Positions 36,701 through 40,127 of a stretch of 64,000 bases of DNA are shown here, one piece after another. This stretch comes from Bactericera cockerelli (taxonomy: Eukaryota > Arthropoda > Insecta > Hemiptera > Triozidae). Position 1 is the first letter of the stretch; each line of letters begins with the position of its first letter. The stretch covers positions 10,302,207-10,366,206 of the forward strand of contig CM044962.1 in the NCBI GenBank assembly GCA_024516035.1, written 5' to 3'. The notes beneath the pieces are model-generated. The model made no database searches, was not told where the DNA came from, and saw only the letters and a program-made list of their open reading frames with translations. A program made the position numbers and the translations under genes.

Positions 36701-39700
36701 ATTTTCAACTATGGATGCGACAAGAGGATTTTGGCAAGTAAAATTAACTGAACGAAGCAGTAAATTAACAGCTTTTTGGACACCGTTCGGAAAATACAGA
36801 TACCTTAGACTTCCATTTGGTTTATCAACAGCCATGGAAATTTTTCAGAAGAAAATGTTAGAAGTAGTACATGGTTTGAGAGGTGTGTTTGTATTAGCGG
36901 ATGACATTCTCATTGTTGGCTATGGTGATTCTCAAGAGGATGCTCAATGTGATCACGATAAAAATCTTGAAGCACTTCTTAAGAGGTTGAAAGAACGAAA
37001 TGTTAAACTCAATCCAGATAAAACACATCTCTGTAAAAAAGAAATAAAATTTTATGGTCATATATTGACTTCTCAGGGAATCAAGCCAGACCCTAGCAAG
37101 ATATCATCAATTGTCAATATGCCGAGACCTGAAAATAAAGAAGCTGTGATGAGATTTCTTGGAATGGTAACATATTTGTCAAGATATATAAACAAATTAT
37201 CTGATACAACAGAAGTTCTAAGAAAAATAACGCGAAATGGAGAAACATTTCAGTGGACTGATAATGAAGAAAAAGCATTTTTGAATATAAAAAATATCAT
37301 TGCAGATGCAACAAAATTGAAATATTTTGACCCAAAGAAACCTATTACTATTCAAGCTGATGCGTCCTCTTTTGCCCTTGGATGTGCCATTTTGCAAGAA
37401 GATCAACCTGTTGCTTACGCTTCTAAAATGTTAACATCAACACAGAAGAATTACGCACAGATTGAAAAAGAAATGCTTGCGATTGTGTTTGCATGTCAAC
37501 GCTTTGACCAGTATATTTGTGGACAGCCAAATGTTGTTATTGAGACAGACCACAGTCCATTAGTATCAATATTTAAAAAACCATTGTTAAAAATTCCAAA
37601 ACGTTTACAAAGTATGATATTGACCCTTCAAAGATATAATTTACTTGTAAAATATAAGAATGGTACAAGTATGTATCTGGCAGATACATTATCTCGTGCA
37701 CCTGAAAGTTTGCAGAATATTGAAAAGCAAAATGACATATATAAAATTTCACAAGAAATAGATTTGTGTGAAACCGTCAGTACATTAAGAATAATTAATA
37801 CTGGTATAAATTACTATGATAACAAGATAATTAAAATATCAGATGAATCAATTCAACGAATTAAAGAAGAAACAAATACTGATGGTCAACTTCAGCATCT
37901 GAAGCAACAAATAATCAAAGGATGGCCAGAAGAAAAACACAAACTGTCCAATGAGTTAAAGTGCTTTTGGAATTACAGAGCCGATTTAACAATAGAAGAT
38001 GGAATAATTCTAAAAGGAAATCAGATATTAATTCCTGTCAAACTCAGAAAAGAATTTTTAAAAAAAATTCACTTAGGACATCTTGGAATAGAAGCTACAC
38101 AAAAGCTGGCTAAGGAAGTTGTGTTTTGGCCCAATTTGAACAATGAAATTAAAGATCTTGTGCAATCTTGTGAAACTTGTGCAAAATTATCTGCAAATCA
38201 AAAGAGAATCGAAATGAAATCTTATGAAGTACCCAAAGAACCTTTTGAAATAATTAGCATGGATGTTTTTGAAGTAGACATTAAAGGAAAGAAAAGAAGA
38301 TTCCTTGTCACGATTGATCATTACTCTGATTACTTCGAAATTGACGAATTAAAAGATTTAAGTTCAGCTTGTGTTATTCTCATCTGCAAGAGAAACTTCA
38401 GTCGACATGGTATTCCCCGAACCGTTATAACAGATGGTGCAACAAATTTTTCATCACAGGAGTTTAAGAAATTCAGTAATGATTGGGAGTTTCATCATGT
38501 CATGTCAAGTCCGCATTACCCACAGTCTAATGGAAAAGCAGAATCCGCCGTCAAAGTAGTAAAAACACTTATAAAGAAAAGCATTGACAGCAACACAGAC
38601 TTTTACCAAATGTTGTTGCTTCATAGAAATACACCGAATAAGACAAACTTCAGTCCTGCTAAAAGGTTAATGAACAGATGGTTGCGGTGTCACATACCAA
38701 GTATAAACAAGGATCTTGAACCCATTGAGCAACAATGTGTACAGGACAAAATAAAAGAAAATAAAAACAAGGCAAAAATATATTATGATAGACATTCAGT
38801 TAGTAGACAAGACCTGCAGGTTGATGAAGATGTGTGGTATAAGAAAATGCCTGAAAGCGAAACTTGGTCTAAAGGTAAAATTGAGAGCAAAGATGGGAAT
38901 AGATCATATACCGTGAGAACTTCAGAAGGAGCTATGCTAAGGAGAAATGAAAAATTTATTAAACCAGATTCAACTCATCCTGAAACATCATCTTGTGAAA
39001 ATGAAGAAAGAGGTGATGATGTAGTGGACTCTAGTCCAACTGAAGAAAAAGAAAATGTTCAGAATCCCCCAAACCAGTCACCAAGAATCATGTCTAATGA
39101 TAATGAAGATGAACGTCCAACACGTCAGAGGAGGCAAACCAAATTACCATCTAGATACAAGGATTATGTTTTTTACTGAAGAGGGGATGTTACAGTATGA
39201 TGGATTGATGGCAATGCAGCCAGTAACTGAGTTAATTTTATAATTCTAGTTTTCGACCAACTTCTTTGATGGTCATTCCTTTCCAAATAAATTGAACCTA
39301 CAACTTTGTGAAAAGCTCTCCCAAATTATTTATTTACTAGTTTATTTGTCAAACTAAAATATCAAGTATGTGTGGAACATACCCTGAAAATTTCTGGGCA
39401 AAAATTATTACTTTCAATGTGTTACAACTGTTACATACATAGGGAAAATGTCTCTTGAATTAAAAGAAGAATCACTTTGTTACTCTTTGTTCTAAATAAA
39501 GTGTTTGTAAATGTACATATTAAAGGATACTCAAGCTGTTTTTTATGGTGCAAGGAAAATTTCACCCAGTCTTCAGTGACAGCAGGAACTTCATAAATTT
39601 CCTTAGCATCTGTCAGGTCTGTTTCTAATGGGTCCTCTCCCACAATGCAAATTTTAACATAATCTGAGAAGTACTCAATCTTTTCTCCTCCATTCTTTAC

Positions 39701-40070
39701 CAATAAATCTTCAATCTGAAAGTAAAAATGGGTGTTTAATTTACAATTAAAATAAAAAGAATAATTAATTTAAAGTTTGTTATATGTCAACTGACCTTAT
39801 AGTAGCTTGATCAATAAGGTGGCAGTCTTATAATCTGAGGTCGATGGTTCAAGTCCCAGGCTAAGCAAATATTTAGTCAACTGAGTTTGAGAATTTGTGA
39901 TATTACAACATTTGTGATTAACACAAATCACTACATGACATGGGGTTTGGGATGGAATGTATGTGTAGGGGAAGTATATAAATTTCTCAAATTTAACATT
40001 TTTTATTTGTTGTTAAGATTTTTTTCATTACTAGTGGCTTCACCTGATTTGCCAAGCCATCACACATAAT

Positions 40071-40127
<57 letters not shown>

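Larger units (their letters stand above)
34757..39361 (+). mobile_element. Intact Ty3/gypsy-type LTR retrotransposon, 4605 bp
   Basis: Two identical 174-bp LTRs (34757-34930 and 39188-39361) begin TGTTACAG and end TAAAATA. The flanking 5-bp duplication TCAAG is at 34752-34756 and 39362-39366. A primer-binding-like TGGTGTCAGG follows the 5' LTR, and a GAAGAGGGGA purine tract precedes the 3' LTR. One uninterrupted gag-pol ORF is present. Identical LTRs mean a very recent insertion. It lies antisense inside the ptip U12-type intron. Confidence 0.97.

Noticed and set aside
35096..37406. Antisense ORFs within the Ty3/gypsy-type element
   Set aside because: Shadows of the 1389-codon gag-pol frame.
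39431..39530. Open extension of the BRCT1 exon past 39531 and an ordinary donor at 39513-39514
   Set aside because: The ordinary GT leaves one base, whereas the next exon's good acceptors need two. The U12-type donor fits.
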